Below, in pieces: positions 34,018-41,978 of a DNA stretch of 64,000 bases; position 1 is the stretch's first letter; the number at the start of each line of letters is the position of its first letter. A program made the position numbers and the translations under genes. The stretch covers positions 806,001-870,000 of the forward strand of contig NZ_MASW01000002.1 of NCBI RefSeq assembly GCF_003202285.1. The letters run 5' to 3'. The DNA comes from Prauserella muralis (GTDB lineage Bacteria > Actinomycetota > Actinomycetes > Mycobacteriales > Pseudonocardiaceae). The notes beneath the pieces are model-generated. The model searched no databases. It saw nothing but the letters and a program-made list of their open reading frames with translations, and had not been told where the DNA came from.

Positions 34018-34998
34018 GTGCGCTTCGGATACACACTGCTGACCGAACAGGCCGGGCCGCGCGAGCTGGTCCGCTGTGCCGAGGGGGCGGAGCAGTCCGG
34101 GTTCGACTTCCAGGTGATGAGTGACCACCACTCACCGTGGCTGGACTCGCAGGGACACGCGCCTTACGCGTGGAGCGTGCTGGGCGCGGTCGCGCAGGTC
34201 ACCGAGCGGACCGAGCTGATGTCGTTCGTCACCTGCCCGACGATGCGCTACCACCCGGCCGTGGTGGCGCAGAAGGCGGCGACCGTCCAGCTGCTGTCCC
34301 AGGGGCGCTTCCTGCTCGGTCTCGGTGCGGGGGAGAACCTCAACGAGCACGTCATCGGCGAGGGCTGGCCTCCGGCGAACGTGCGGCACGAGATGCTCGG
34401 TGAGGCGCTGCAGATCATCAACGACCTCTTCGACGGCGGATACACGAACTTCGCGGGCGAGCACTTCCGCGTCGACTCGGCCAAGGTGTGGGACCTGCCC
34501 GAGCAGCGGACGCCGATCGGCGTCGCCGTGTCGGGCGAGCAGTCGGTGCGCCGGTTCGCGCCGGTCAGCGACGCCATGATCGCCGTCGAGCCGCAGGGCG
34601 AGCTGTGCCGCCAGTGGGACACCGAGCGCTCGGAGGCGGGGCAGGAGACGTCCCGCAAGATCGCGCAGCTGCCCGTGTCCTGGGACACCGACACCAAGGC
34701 CGCCGTGGCCAGGGCCCACGACCAGTTCCGCTGGTTCGCAGGCGGTTGGAAGGTCAACGCCGAGCTGCCCGGCACGGCCGGGTTCGCGGCGGCCACCCAG
34801 TTCGTCACCGAGGACGACGTGGCGGGCGCCATCCCGTGTGGCGCCGACCCGGACAAGGTGGTCGAGGCCGCACGGCCGTTCTGGGAGGCCGGGTTCACCG
34901 ATCTCGCCCTGGTGCAGATCGGCGGCGACGTCCAGGACCCGTTCCTCGAGGCCGCGAAGGGGGAGCTGCTGCCCGCGCTGCGCGAGGCCGCTTCCTGA
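34018..34998 (+). CDS. LLM-class F420-dependent oxidoreductase
   Basis: A 326-residue luciferase-like TIM barrel related to F420-dependent glucose-6-phosphate dehydrogenase. The pattern MRFGYTLLTEQ, DFQVMSDHHSPWLD, RFLLGLGAGENLNEHV and VSGEQSVRRFAPVSDAMI is typical. The substrate is unknown; not all such relatives oxidise sugar phosphates. The GTG start is 13 bp after the WhiB gene and has AGGAGG-like TCAGGAGG upstream, so it may be in the same transcript. Confidence 0.85.
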   Translation: MRFGYTLLTEQAGPRELVRCAEGAEQSGFDFQVMSDHHSPWLDSQGHAPYAWSVLGAVAQVTERTELMSFVTCPTMRYHPAVVAQKAATVQLLSQGRFLLGLGAGENLNEHVIGEGWPPANVRHEMLGEALQIINDLFDGGYTNFAGEHFRVDSAKVWDLPEQRTPIGVAVSGEQSVRRFAPVSDAMIAVEPQGELCRQWDTERSEAGQETSRKIAQLPVSWDTDTKAAVARAHDQFRWFAGGWKVNAELPGTAGFAAATQFVTEDDVAGAIPCGADPDKVVEAARPFWEAGFTDLALVQIGGDVQDPFLEAAKGELLPALREAAS

Positions 34999-35011
34999 CC
35001 CCACGCCGGTT

Positions 35012-35060
35012 GCCGAACGGCCCGTTACCGGCCACACCAGCCGGTAACGGGCCGTTCGGC
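35012..35060. terminator. Bidirectional hairpin
   Basis: A perfect 21-bp stem (35012-35032 with 35040-35060) closes a 7-nt loop (CACACCA) between the convergent F420-type oxidoreductase and ANTAR genes. It is the strongest intrinsic terminator-like structure in the window. Confidence 0.85.
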
Positions 35061-35076
35061 ACGTGTGGATCGTCGC

Positions 35077-35691
35077 TCAGATGCGGACGCGCAAGCTCGC
35101 CAGCACGTCGTAGGGCGGCACCCAGCCGCGGTCGACCAGCAGTTCGTACAGCGTGGTCAGGCGCTTGTCGAGCTCGTCGTCCTCACCGCTCTCCGCGAGC
35201 GCGCGGGCGTGCTCGAGCACGGCCCGGTCGGGTTCGGTGTCCGGCTCGGGTGGTTCGCCGTCGAGTGGCACGGACCCGCTGCTGACGGCCCTGCGCAGCA
35301 GCGGCTCGATCTGTTCTGGCTCGACCCTCGCGGCGAGCCGGACGAGCACCTGGGCGATCCGGTGCAGCTTGATGTTGTGCTGCTGCGAGAGCCGGACGAG
35401 CACCCGGAACGCCTGCTGGGGTGAGCACTGGTGCACGACGACGAGAACTCCCATCGCCTGCTCGATCGTGGCGCGCGTGCGCAGGGCGCGGCGCAGGCCG
35501 TTCAGCTCCTCCTGCAGGCTGGCGATCTGCTCCCGCAGATCTTCGTCCCCGGCCACGTCCGGCCGGTGGTGGCCCGTGGTGTCTCCCACCCGTCTGACCG
35601 CCTCGCTCAGCGCGCCGGCGCGCAGGACGGGGCGGGCAGGGTGTGTCGTGGCGTCATGGTTGGCTCCCTCGGTCGAGAAGTCGCGAGACAA
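35077..35691 (-). CDS. ANTAR-domain RNA-binding regulator
   Basis: A 204-residue protein with an ANTAR domain near residues 70-130 (ALRTRATIEQAMGVLVVVHQ, then CSPQQAFRVLVRLSQQHNIKLHRIAQ). ANTAR domains bind dual hairpins in mRNA and prevent termination. The N-terminal ~50 residues are disordered, and there is no GAF or receiver domain, so the signal input is missing or comes from a partner. A coiled-coil-like helix (EDLREQIASLQEELNGL) precedes ANTAR. The C-terminal ~70 residues are acidic. The target RNA is unknown. The 35692-35916 gap upstream holds a palindrome (35770-35785) but no clear promoter. Confidence 0.85.
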   Translation of the reverse strand: MSRDFSTEGANHDATTHPARPVLRAGALSEAVRRVGDTTGHHRPDVAGDEDLREQIASLQEELNGLRRALRTRATIEQAMGVLVVVHQCSPQQAFRVLVRLSQQHNIKLHRIAQVLVRLAARVEPEQIEPLLRRAVSSGSVPLDGEPPEPDTEPDRAVLEHARALAESGEDDELDKRLTTLYELLVDRGWVPPYDVLASLRVRI

Positions 35692-35916
35692 GCGCGGACA
35701 CGAGGGCAGCCAGGAGTCGGTCGGGCAACCGGCCGGGTTGGCACCGGGCGGCTCAGCTCGCAGCGCCTCGCGTTCGCGCGAACGCCGGGTGCCGTGACCG
35801 GTGGTGGCCCGTCACCCGGCGCGCTGCGGCTGTGTGCTCAACCGCTTCGGGACAACTTTAAAGATCGCGTGCGCACGCCGGACATCGGGTCCGGGTGGCC
35901 GCCCGCCCCGGTGGTG

Positions 35917-36555
35917 CTAGCGCTCGGCCTCCCTGTCGAGCAGGGCCCGCAGCTTGTTGAGCGCCCGGTGCTGGGAGGTGCGGACGTTGGCCGAGGAGAT
36001 GCCCAGCGCCTCGGCGGTCTCCTTCGCCGAGAGGCCGACGACGATGCGCAGGATGACGATCTCCCGCTGGGTCGCGGGCAGGCAGCCGAGCAGGTTGTTC
36101 AGCCGGTGGCCGAGATCGGTGTTGAGCGCCATCCGCTCGGGCTCGTTGTCGCCGAGCGCGGGCTCGGGCACGTCGGCCGTCGGCTCCGAGCGCTCCCGCG
36201 ACACCAGCCGGAAGGCGTCGGAGACCTTGTTGGACGCGATCGCGTGCACCAGGTACAGGAAGGAGCCGCCGCGGTCCTGGTAGTTCGGCAGGGCGCGCAG
36301 CACCGCCACGCAGGTCTCCTGTGCGACGTCGTCGGCGGAGACGTAGGACAGGTCCCGCCTGCCCAGCCGCGCGCGGCAGTACCGGGTCACGACGGGGGTG
36401 ATGACGCCCAGCAGAGCCGAGACGGCGAAGCTGTCGCCGTCGGCCGCCGCGTGCACTATCGGATCGAGTTCCGCCTTGTCCAGCGGATCGTTGCGTGCGG
36501 GCGCGTCCTGCTCCTGAGCAGGGGTGCGCGCGAGAGTTGAGGCGACGCTCTCCAT
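35917..36555 (-). CDS. ECF-type sigma factor (ShbA/SigD-like)
   Basis: A 212-residue sigma-70 family factor with region 2 (YVSADDVAQETCVAVLRALPNYQDRGGSFLYLVHAI) and region 4 (LPATQREIVILRIVVGLSAKETAEALGISSANVRTSQHRAL). The length and motif order match actinobacterial ShbA/SigD. The ATG at 36555 has GGGAG seven nt upstream; earlier in-frame ATGs lack that. No anti-sigma gene is adjacent. The 36556-36745 gap has an AT-richer patch (CAACTTTTGTTGATATC) but no clear promoter. Confidence 0.88.
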   Translation of the reverse strand: MESVASTLARTPAQEQDAPARNDPLDKAELDPIVHAAADGDSFAVSALLGVITPVVTRYCRARLGRRDLSYVSADDVAQETCVAVLRALPNYQDRGGSFLYLVHAIASNKVSDAFRLVSRERSEPTADVPEPALGDNEPERMALNTDLGHRLNNLLGCLPATQREIVILRIVVGLSAKETAEALGISSANVRTSQHRALNKLRALLDREAER

Positions 36556-36745
36556 AGCCGGCTCCCAGACCATGAACACTGCGGTCGCCGTCGAGGTCCA
36601 GGACGGCGTAAGGGCACGGGGTCCGCGAACGGGAGGTGCGGGGGAGCCAGCCTGCTCGTGACCACCGAGCGTAATCCTAGGTGCATCCGGTCGGGTAATC
36701 CAGATATCAACAAAAGTTGCCCCGTTCGCACGAACGTGCGTAGCG

Positions 36746-37066
36746 CTACAGCAGGAAGGTGACCAGGCTCGTCGCGGCGGTCGCCAGAACGAGGGCGGCG
36801 ACGGCCAGGACGAGCAGGTGGCTCACCGGGGCGGGCTCGCTCTCGTGCCGCAGGTGCTGTTCGCGCCTGCCGCCACCGACGGCCAGCACGGCGGCCGTGG
36901 CCGCGCACAGCGCGCCGGGCAGCGAGAGCAGCCCCCAGCCGTGGCGGGAGGCGGCGTGCAACAGCAGCAGGGCGCAGGCGCCCGCCGCGAGCGCGCTGCG
37001 CTGCCAGGCCAGCCCGGTGCGTTCCGGCTGCAGGCCGTCGCTCATGGCGCCCTCTTGCCCGGTCAT
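36746..37066 (-). CDS. DUF202 membrane protein
   Basis: A 106-residue protein with three membrane helices and the DUF202 start motif ERTGLAWQRSALA. It overlaps the next DUF202 gene by 4 nt. The pair could form a heteromer. The function of the family is unknown. Confidence 0.8.
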   Translation of the reverse strand: MTGQEGAMSDGLQPERTGLAWQRSALAAGACALLLLHAASRHGWGLLSLPGALCAATAAVLAVGGGRREQHLRHESEPAPVSHLLVLAVAALVLATAATSLVTFLL

Positions 37067-37422
37067 CCGGTCACCACGAGCACGGCCGCGAAGACGGTGA
37101 GCACGAGCACCCCGGCGGCGAGGACGAGCAGCAGCCCGCTGCGGGGCAGGGCGGCGCCCCGCCGCATCGCGCGCTGGACCTGCCGCCAGCGCGGGTAGGC
37201 GGCTCCGGCGAGCACCGCCGCGAGGGTGATGCTGAGCGTGGCGAGCGCGGTGCGCGCGCCCGCGGTGGCCAGGTCCGGCACCAGCTGGTGCACGGCAACG
37301 CCACCGGCGACCAGGCCGAGTGCGGTGCGGATCCAGGCCAGGAACGTGCGCTCGTTGGCGAGGGTGAACCGGTAGTCGGGCTCGGTCTCGGTGACGTGGC
37401 CCTCCTCGTCGCGTGTGGTCAC
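37063..37422 (-). CDS. DUF202 (YidH-like) membrane protein
   Basis: A 119-residue protein with the YidH/DUF202 motif FTLANERTFLAWIRTALGLVAGGVA and three membrane segments. The ATG/GTG overlap with GtrA upstream (4 nt) and the other DUF202 downstream (4 nt) makes a three-gene operon. The function is unknown. Confidence 0.85.
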   Translation of the reverse strand: MTTRDEEGHVTETEPDYRFTLANERTFLAWIRTALGLVAGGVAVHQLVPDLATAGARTALATLSITLAAVLAGAAYPRWRQVQRAMRRGAALPRSGLLLVLAAGVLVLTVFAAVLVVTG

Positions 37423-37883
37423 CCCGTCATCTTGACCCGGCGCCGGAACACCCAGGTGCGCAGGACCAGGAACCGGGCGACGCCACCGGCCACGGTGGTG
37501 GCCACCAGCAGCGCGGTCTCCAGCGTGGGCGACGGGTGCTCGACCGTGCTGTGCAGCACCAGCAGCACGGTCGAGCCCGCGCAGGCGTAGAAGGCGAAGG
37601 TCGCGACCGTCTGCAGGTGCCTGCGGGCGGCGGCGGCCTCGGCACCCGCGAAGGTCACCAGGCGGTGGAACTCGGTGTTGGCGACCGTGGTGATCCCGAT
37701 GGCCACCAGGTTGGCGGCGTAGGCACCGAGCGGTGCGCGGGCGGTCAGGTAGAGCAGCGCCTGCAGGAGGGTGGTCGCCCCGCCTGCCACCAGGTAGAGC
37801 AGGGCGTGCCTGCCCAGCTCGCGATGCCTGCGTGGCAGCGAGGCCATCCGGGCGATCCAGTGCGCCGCAGGCACCGATGTCAT
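37419..37883 (-). CDS. GtrA family membrane protein
   Basis: A 154-residue protein with four hydrophobic helices and the GtrA pattern (LLYLVAGGATTLLQALLYL, NLVAIGITTVANTEFHRLVTF). GtrA proteins are thought to flip lipid-linked sugars for cell-wall or surface glycans. It is the first gene of the gtrA-DUF202-DUF202 operon. Its start is about 20 nt downstream of a palindrome and a TATAGT box. Confidence 0.85.
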   Translation of the reverse strand: MTSVPAAHWIARMASLPRRHRELGRHALLYLVAGGATTLLQALLYLTARAPLGAYAANLVAIGITTVANTEFHRLVTFAGAEAAAARRHLQTVATFAFYACAGSTVLLVLHSTVEHPSPTLETALLVATTVAGGVARFLVLRTWVFRRRVKMTG

Positions 37884-37903
37884 GTCCTGAACACTACTGC
37901 CGT

Positions 37904-37933
37904 TTCACGAAATCGTGAAGTTAGGAAACTATA
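37904..37933 (-). promoter_or_regulatory. Promoter and palindromic operator of gtrA operon
   Basis: TATAGT (minus strand, 37928-37933) is a good -10. TTCACGA-AA-TCGTGAA (37904-37919) is a perfect inverted repeat placed where the transcript would begin, a normal position for a repressor site. The stretch is AT-rich for this genome. No regulator gene is adjacent. The -35 is not clear. Confidence 0.5.
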
Positions 37934-37957
37934 TGAATCGTGTGATACGGGTGACCG

Positions 37958-38362
37958 TCAGGAGGACCTGGTCACGGCTGCCAGCGCGTCGGACACCGAC
38001 GAGAACACCGGCATCTGGTCGACGAGGCCGGTGACTTCCAGTGGCCGCAGAACCACCCGGCTGGTCGCCACGATCGCCCAGGTGAGCTGCCGCTGCGACG
38101 ACTGCTCGGCGAGCTCGGCGAGCACGGACAGCCCGGCGGAGCCGAGAAAGCCGACGCGGTCGAGGTCGAGCACCAATGCGCCGGGTGGCGTCACCTGCTG
38201 CTGCACCCATTCCCGAAGCCGGGGCGCGGAGAGCAGGTCTACCTCCCCGACGACGTGCGCCAGCACGACACCGCTGTCACCGGCCTCACTGTCGATACGC
38301 ATGCCGTGGTTGTCCACCGGGGCCTGCTGGGTTGTGCGGATGTCTGTTTGAGTGCTTCGCAC
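37958..38362 (-). CDS. STAS-domain anti-sigma factor antagonist-like
   Basis: A 134-residue STAS protein (VVLAHVVGEVDLLSAPRLREWV, LVLDLDRVGFLGSAGLSVL). The Ser in GFLGSAGL is the usual phosphorylation site of antagonists such as SpoIIAA/RsbV. The GTG at 38362 was chosen since GGAGGGA lies 6 nt upstream; an ATG at 38380 is possible. No kinase gene is adjacent, so it works with an unlinked partner. It could feed the SigB/SigF-type promoter next door. Confidence 0.82.
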   Translation of the reverse strand: MRSTQTDIRTTQQAPVDNHGMRIDSEAGDSGVVLAHVVGEVDLLSAPRLREWVQQQVTPPGALVLDLDRVGFLGSAGLSVLAELAEQSSQRQLTWAIVATSRVVLRPLEVTGLVDQMPVFSSVSDALAAVTRSS

Positions 38363-38551
38363 TGCCGTCCCTCCGTTCATCGGATGGGAAACGGGCGGAC
38401 CCACATGTGCTGTTCTCGAATGCCGACGGCTGCGGCCGGACAAGCCAGTGCAGGGGGGTAGGCCCGCCCCTGGGATGACGGCTGTGGGTTCAACCGCGCT
38501 TCCCACCGTAGGAACCCCGACCGTGCTTGGCAAGCCGCGCTGTGCTGGCTT

Positions 38552-38573
38552 AACACGGAGTTCTCACCGTGTT
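38552..38573. other. Small hairpin in STAS-DUF5709 intergenic region
   Basis: AACACGG (38552-38558) pairs with CCGTGTT (38567-38573) around an 8-nt loop. The full divergent stretch 38363-38692 contains this, the STAS ribosome-binding site and the stress-type promoter; I see no further gene. It might be a regulator site or a terminator. Confidence 0.35.
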
Positions 38574-38634
38574 CGACCCCGTTTGGCCACCCTGGCCAGG
38601 GGCCGCTGCGTGTCTTGTCGCCCATACCGGTGGC

Positions 38635-38660
38635 GTTTGTCCGTCGATCGCCCCGGGTAC
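38635..38660 (+). promoter_or_regulatory. SigB/SigF-type promoter of DUF5709 gene
   Basis: GTTT (38635-38638), 16 bp, GGGTAC (38655-38660) fits the actinobacterial general-stress promoter pattern GTTT-N14-17-GGGTAY. It ends 32 nt before the ATG of the DUF5709 gene, which has GGGAGGGAGAGG upstream. Confidence 0.6.
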
Positions 38661-38692
38661 AGCCGTAGCCGAGCTGTTGGGAGGGAGAGGCC

Positions 38693-39157
38693 ATGAGCGA
38701 CGGCTACGACAACGTGACGCCACCGCAGGACGTTGGCCTGCCGGACACCGCCGAGACCGATCCGGCGGCGCTGAACAGCGCGGAGGATCTGGACGAGGAC
38801 CGGCTCCGGGTCGACCCTCTCGAGGAGGGCGTCGAACCGCCCGAGCACTGGTCGCAGGCCGACGGGTACGGCAACACGCCGTTCGAGCAGCAACAGGGCG
38901 AGAGCCTGGAGCAGAAGGTGGAGCAGGAGGAGCCGGACGTCACCGAACCCGCGGTGCCCGAGCGGCCGATCGCGGCGACTCCGGCGCCCGAGCTGGACGA
39001 CTCGATCGACCACCGGACCGAGGACGTCGAGCCTGAGCCGCCGAACGACGAGGTGGTGCCGCCCGACACGCCGGCCGTCCGCAGGGGGCAGAACGCCGAC
39101 GAGGCGGGCGGCTCGGTCGCCGACGCCATCCGCGTGCCCGAGAGCGAGGACGAGTGA
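38693..39157 (+). CDS. DUF5709 acidic protein
   Basis: A 154-residue, very acidic, mostly disordered protein with the DUF5709 pattern DRLRVDPLEEGVEPPEHWS, EQQQGESLEQKVEQEEPDV and a C-terminal GSVADAIRVPESEDE. The family is confined to actinobacteria and its role is not known. It is overlapped by the next gene (GTGA). The GTTT-GGGTAC promoter suggests stress-responsive expression. Confidence 0.8.
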   Translation: MSDGYDNVTPPQDVGLPDTAETDPAALNSAEDLDEDRLRVDPLEEGVEPPEHWSQADGYGNTPFEQQQGESLEQKVEQEEPDVTEPAVPERPIAATPAPELDDSIDHRTEDVEPEPPNDEVVPPDTPAVRRGQNADEAGGSVADAIRVPESEDE

Positions 39158-39600
39158 GCGCCGGCGACGTGCGCGTCCGGGGGCTGGCCGAGACGCTGCT
39201 GAGCGTGGCAAGGACCGGGGACATGGACGCGCTGGCGCCGCTGGTCACCCGGATGGTCGGTGCCAACGGGCCGCAACGGCACCTCTTCGAGCCGGTCCTG
39301 CTGGAACTCGTCGCCATGATCGTGCGGATCCTGCGGCGCAGGAGCGAGTACGCCGACAACGAGGGCGACCTCTATGCCGTCGAGCTGCTCGACGCCGACG
39401 ACCGCGATGTCGGCATCGACCAGCTCCAGCCCGCGCTGCGCGCGACGCTGCGGGCCGTGCTGGCCACCCTCAACGCCGACGCCGACGACGCCCGCTTCCA
39501 CGTGAGCCTGGTCTCGTCCGACCCCGACCCGCTGGCCAGGCTCGACGCCGTGGCCCATGCGCTGCGGTGGGCCAACACGCTGGACGATGCCCGGGGCTGA
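39154..39600 (+). CDS. Hypothetical protein downstream of DUF5709
   Basis: A 148-residue soluble alpha/beta protein of no family that I recognise. It starts at GTG within the DUF5709 stop. The C-terminal part (ARFHVSLVSSDPDPLARLDAVAHAL) is regular, and the rest is acidic and Leu-rich. It may be co-translated with DUF5709 and overlaps the start of the UdgX gene by 14 nt. Confidence 0.6.
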   Translation: MSAGDVRVRGLAETLLSVARTGDMDALAPLVTRMVGANGPQRHLFEPVLLELVAMIVRILRRRSEYADNEGDLYAVELLDADDRDVGIDQLQPALRATLRAVLATLNADADDARFHVSLVSSDPDPLARLDAVAHALRWANTLDDARG

Positions 39601-40243
39601 AGCCGTGGTCACCCAGGAAGGCGCCGAGAACTACCTGCCGCCCGACCGGCGGCTGCCCGGCCTGCGTGAGGCCGCGCGTGACTGCCGCGGCTGTGACCTG
39701 CACCGGGACGCGACCCAGACGGTGTTCGGCGCGGGACCGCAGGACGCGCGGCTGGTCATGGTGGGTGAGGTGCCCGGAGACCGCGAGGACCGCACGGGCG
39801 AGCCGTTCGTCGGGCCCGCGGGCGGGCTGCTCGATCGCGCGCTGGAGGAGGCGGGCATCGACAGGGGGACCGTGTACGTCACCAACGCGGTCAAGCACTT
39901 CCGCTGGACGCGCGACGAGAAGAGCCAGCGGCGCATTCACAAGAAGCCCGCCCGTTCGCAGATCGTGGCCTGCCGTCCGTGGCTGGTGGCCGAGCTGGAG
40001 GCCGTGACACCGGAGGTGGTGGTGTGCCTCGGCGCGACCGCCGCGCAGTCGCTGCTGGGCCCGGAGTTCAAGGTGAGCGCCCACCGGGGTGAGCTGCTCG
40101 ATGCCCTGGACTTTCCCGCCTCGCCACCCCGCGTGCTCGCGACCGTGCACCCGTCCGCGGTGCTGCGGGCGCCCGAGGAGAACCGTAAGCAGGCCTACGC
40201 CGATCTGGTGTCGGATCTGTGTGTGGTCGCCACGGCAATGTGA
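39587..40243 (+). CDS. UdgX-type uracil-DNA glycosylase
   Basis: A 218-residue member of the family 4/5-like uracil-DNA glycosylases, of the UdgX kind that cross-links covalently to the abasic site through a His. The defining loop is QRRIHKKP (UdgX usually KRRIHKKP), and motif A is GEVPGDRED, where GEQPGDQED is commonest. The four iron-sulfur cysteines (CRGC, NAVKHF after, and two later, ACRPW and VCLG) match the [4Fe-4S] pattern. Start choice lies between ATG 39587 and GTG 39605. It overlaps the upstream gene. Confidence 0.85.
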   Translation: MPGAEAVVTQEGAENYLPPDRRLPGLREAARDCRGCDLHRDATQTVFGAGPQDARLVMVGEVPGDREDRTGEPFVGPAGGLLDRALEEAGIDRGTVYVTNAVKHFRWTRDEKSQRRIHKKPARSQIVACRPWLVAELEAVTPEVVVCLGATAAQSLLGPEFKVSAHRGELLDALDFPASPPRVLATVHPSAVLRAPEENRKQAYADLVSDLCVVATAM

Positions 40244-40333
40244 CCCCATCGGCGTGGCCCGGGGAGCGCTTCGGCCCCGGCACCCCTACGGTGGGGGGTG
40301 GCAGCTGTACGCAATCGAAGGGAAACGCCGAAC

Positions 40334-40630
40334 ATGCTTGCCATGACTGACGCTGCTGCTGAGGCGATCAGCGCTCTGACCTCCCAGGACGGCCAGGAGG
40401 CAGCGGGGCTGCGGTTCGCGGTGCAGGAGCAGACCGATGCGGGAGCGCAGCTCGCGCTGTCGATCGCCCCGGCGCCCGAGGACGGCGACCAGGTGCTCGG
40501 CACCGAGGGTGGCGCACGGGTTTTCCTTGAGCCACAAGCGGCTTCGTTCCTCGACGACAAGGTGCTCGACGTCCAGCAGGACGACCAGGGCCAGCTCAAC
40601 TTTGCGGTGATGCAGCAGCCGGAGGGCTGA
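40334..40630 (+). CDS. HesB-like protein lacking all cysteines
   Basis: A 98-residue protein of the HesB/IscA fold (MLAMTDAAAEAISALT, APAPEDGDQVLG, ARVFLEPQAASFLDDKVLDV). True A-type carriers hold an Fe-S cluster with three cysteines; this protein has none, so it cannot do so in the usual way. Similar Cys-free proteins are common in actinomycetes. The function is unknown. A TACGGT-type box and an inverted CACCCC/GGGGTG stretch precede it. Confidence 0.75.
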   Translation: MLAMTDAAAEAISALTSQDGQEAAGLRFAVQEQTDAGAQLALSIAPAPEDGDQVLGTEGGARVFLEPQAASFLDDKVLDVQQDDQGQLNFAVMQQPEG

Positions 40631-40724
40631 GGGCAGCTGGACGCCGGTCATCGGTGGCGTTGCGGCGATGCACGTGGCCACCGGTGGCGGCTTCCGCCCC
40701 CACATGTCTGTCCTCAGTGGACAA

Positions 40725-40730
40725 TATAGT
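40725..40730 (+). promoter_or_regulatory. Putative -10 box before the zinc dehydrogenase
   Basis: TATAGT in a local AT-rich patch, 60 nt before the ATG. A TTGACG (40734-40739) just downstream with GTATCC (40753-40758) is a poorer alternative. The ATG has GAAGGAG 7 nt upstream. Confidence 0.3.
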
Positions 40731-40789
40731 CGTTTGACGGTGTTTCACCCGGGTATCCGCCTCGCAGATCGAGCGAGAAGGAGTTCTGG

Positions 40790-41974
40790 ATGAAAGCCGT
40801 GACTTGGCAAGGAAAACGCGACGTCCGCGTGGAGAGCGTCCCGGACCCGAAGGTCCGCGAGCCCACGGACGCCGTGATCAGGGTGACCTCGAGCGGCATC
40901 TGCGGATCCGACCTGCACCTGTACGAGGTGCTCGGCTCGTTCATGAGCAGGGGCGACATCCTCGGGCACGAGCCGATGGGCATCGTCGAGGAGGTCGGCA
41001 GCGCCGTCACCGGTCTCTCGCCGGGCGACCGGGTCGTCGTGCCCTTCAACATCGCGTGCGGCCACTGCTTCTACTGCGACCAGAGGCTCTACACCCAGTG
41101 TGAGACGACCCAGGTCAGCGAGCACGACAAGGGTGCGGCGCTGTTCGGCTACACCAGGCTGTACGGCCAGGTGCCCGGCGGGCAGGCCGAGTACCTGCGC
41201 GTGCCGCAGGCCCACTTCGGCCCGGTCAAGGTTCCCGAGGGGCCGCCGGACGAACGGTTCCTGTACCTGTCGGACGTGGTGCCCACGGCGTGGCAGGCCG
41301 TCGAGTACGCGGGCATCCCCGAGGGCGGCAGCGTCACCGTCCTCGGTCTTGGCCCCATCGGGCAGATGTCGGCCCGCATCGCCCGTTACCGCGGCGCGGG
41401 GCAGGTCATCGGCGTCGATCTGGTGCCGGAGCGGCTGGAGATGGCGCAACGGCACGGCATCGACACGATCGACCTGCGCGGGCACAAGCGGCTCGCCGAG
41501 GTGATCAGGGACCGCACCGACGGCAGGGGCACCGACTCGGTCATCGACGCGGTGGGCATGGAAGCCCATGGCGCCCCGTTCGGCCAGCTCGCGCAGCAGT
41601 TCGCGAGCATGCTGCCCCCGCAGATCGCCGCCAAGGTCACCGAGAAGGCCGGGGTGGACCGGCTGAGCGCCCTGCACCTTGCGATCGACATCGTGCGCAG
41701 GGGCGGCACGATCTCACTGTCCGGTGTGTACGGTGGCATGGTCGACCCGATGCCGATGATGGACCTGTTCGACAAGCAGATCCAGCTGCGCATGGGCCAG
41801 GCCAACGTGCGGGCCTGGACCGACGACGTCATGCCGCTGCTGACCGGCGACGGCGACCCGCTCGGCGTGGAGGACCTGGCGACGCACCAGATCCCGCTCG
41901 ACGAGGCGCCGCACGGCTACGACATCTTCCAGAAGAAGCAGGACGGCGCCATCAAGGTCGTGCTGAAGCCGTGA
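40790..41974 (+). CDS. Zinc-dependent alcohol/formaldehyde-type dehydrogenase
   Basis: A 394-residue medium-chain dehydrogenase. The catalytic zinc ligands lie in GICGSDLHLYE and GHEPMG, and the structural zinc in CGHCFYCDQRLYTQC. The NAD motif is VTVLGLGPIGQMSARIA. The long middle (FGQLAQQFASMLPPQIAAKVTEK) resembles the glutathione-independent formaldehyde dehydrogenase group. The substrate is uncertain. It converges with the glycerate kinase gene, leaving 4 bp. Confidence 0.88.
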   Translation: MKAVTWQGKRDVRVESVPDPKVREPTDAVIRVTSSGICGSDLHLYEVLGSFMSRGDILGHEPMGIVEEVGSAVTGLSPGDRVVVPFNIACGHCFYCDQRLYTQCETTQVSEHDKGAALFGYTRLYGQVPGGQAEYLRVPQAHFGPVKVPEGPPDERFLYLSDVVPTAWQAVEYAGIPEGGSVTVLGLGPIGQMSARIARYRGAGQVIGVDLVPERLEMAQRHGIDTIDLRGHKRLAEVIRDRTDGRGTDSVIDAVGMEAHGAPFGQLAQQFASMLPPQIAAKVTEKAGVDRLSALHLAIDIVRRGGTISLSGVYGGMVDPMPMMDLFDKQIQLRMGQANVRAWTDDVMPLLTGDGDPLGVEDLATHQIPLDEAPHGYDIFQKKQDGAIKVVLKP

Positions 41975-41978
41975 CACC

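Noticed and set aside
35770-35785. GCGTTCGCGCGAACGC palindrome considered as a LexA box
   Set aside because: The half-sites are in GTTC...GAAC order, opposite to the actinobacterial GAAC...GTTC SOS box.
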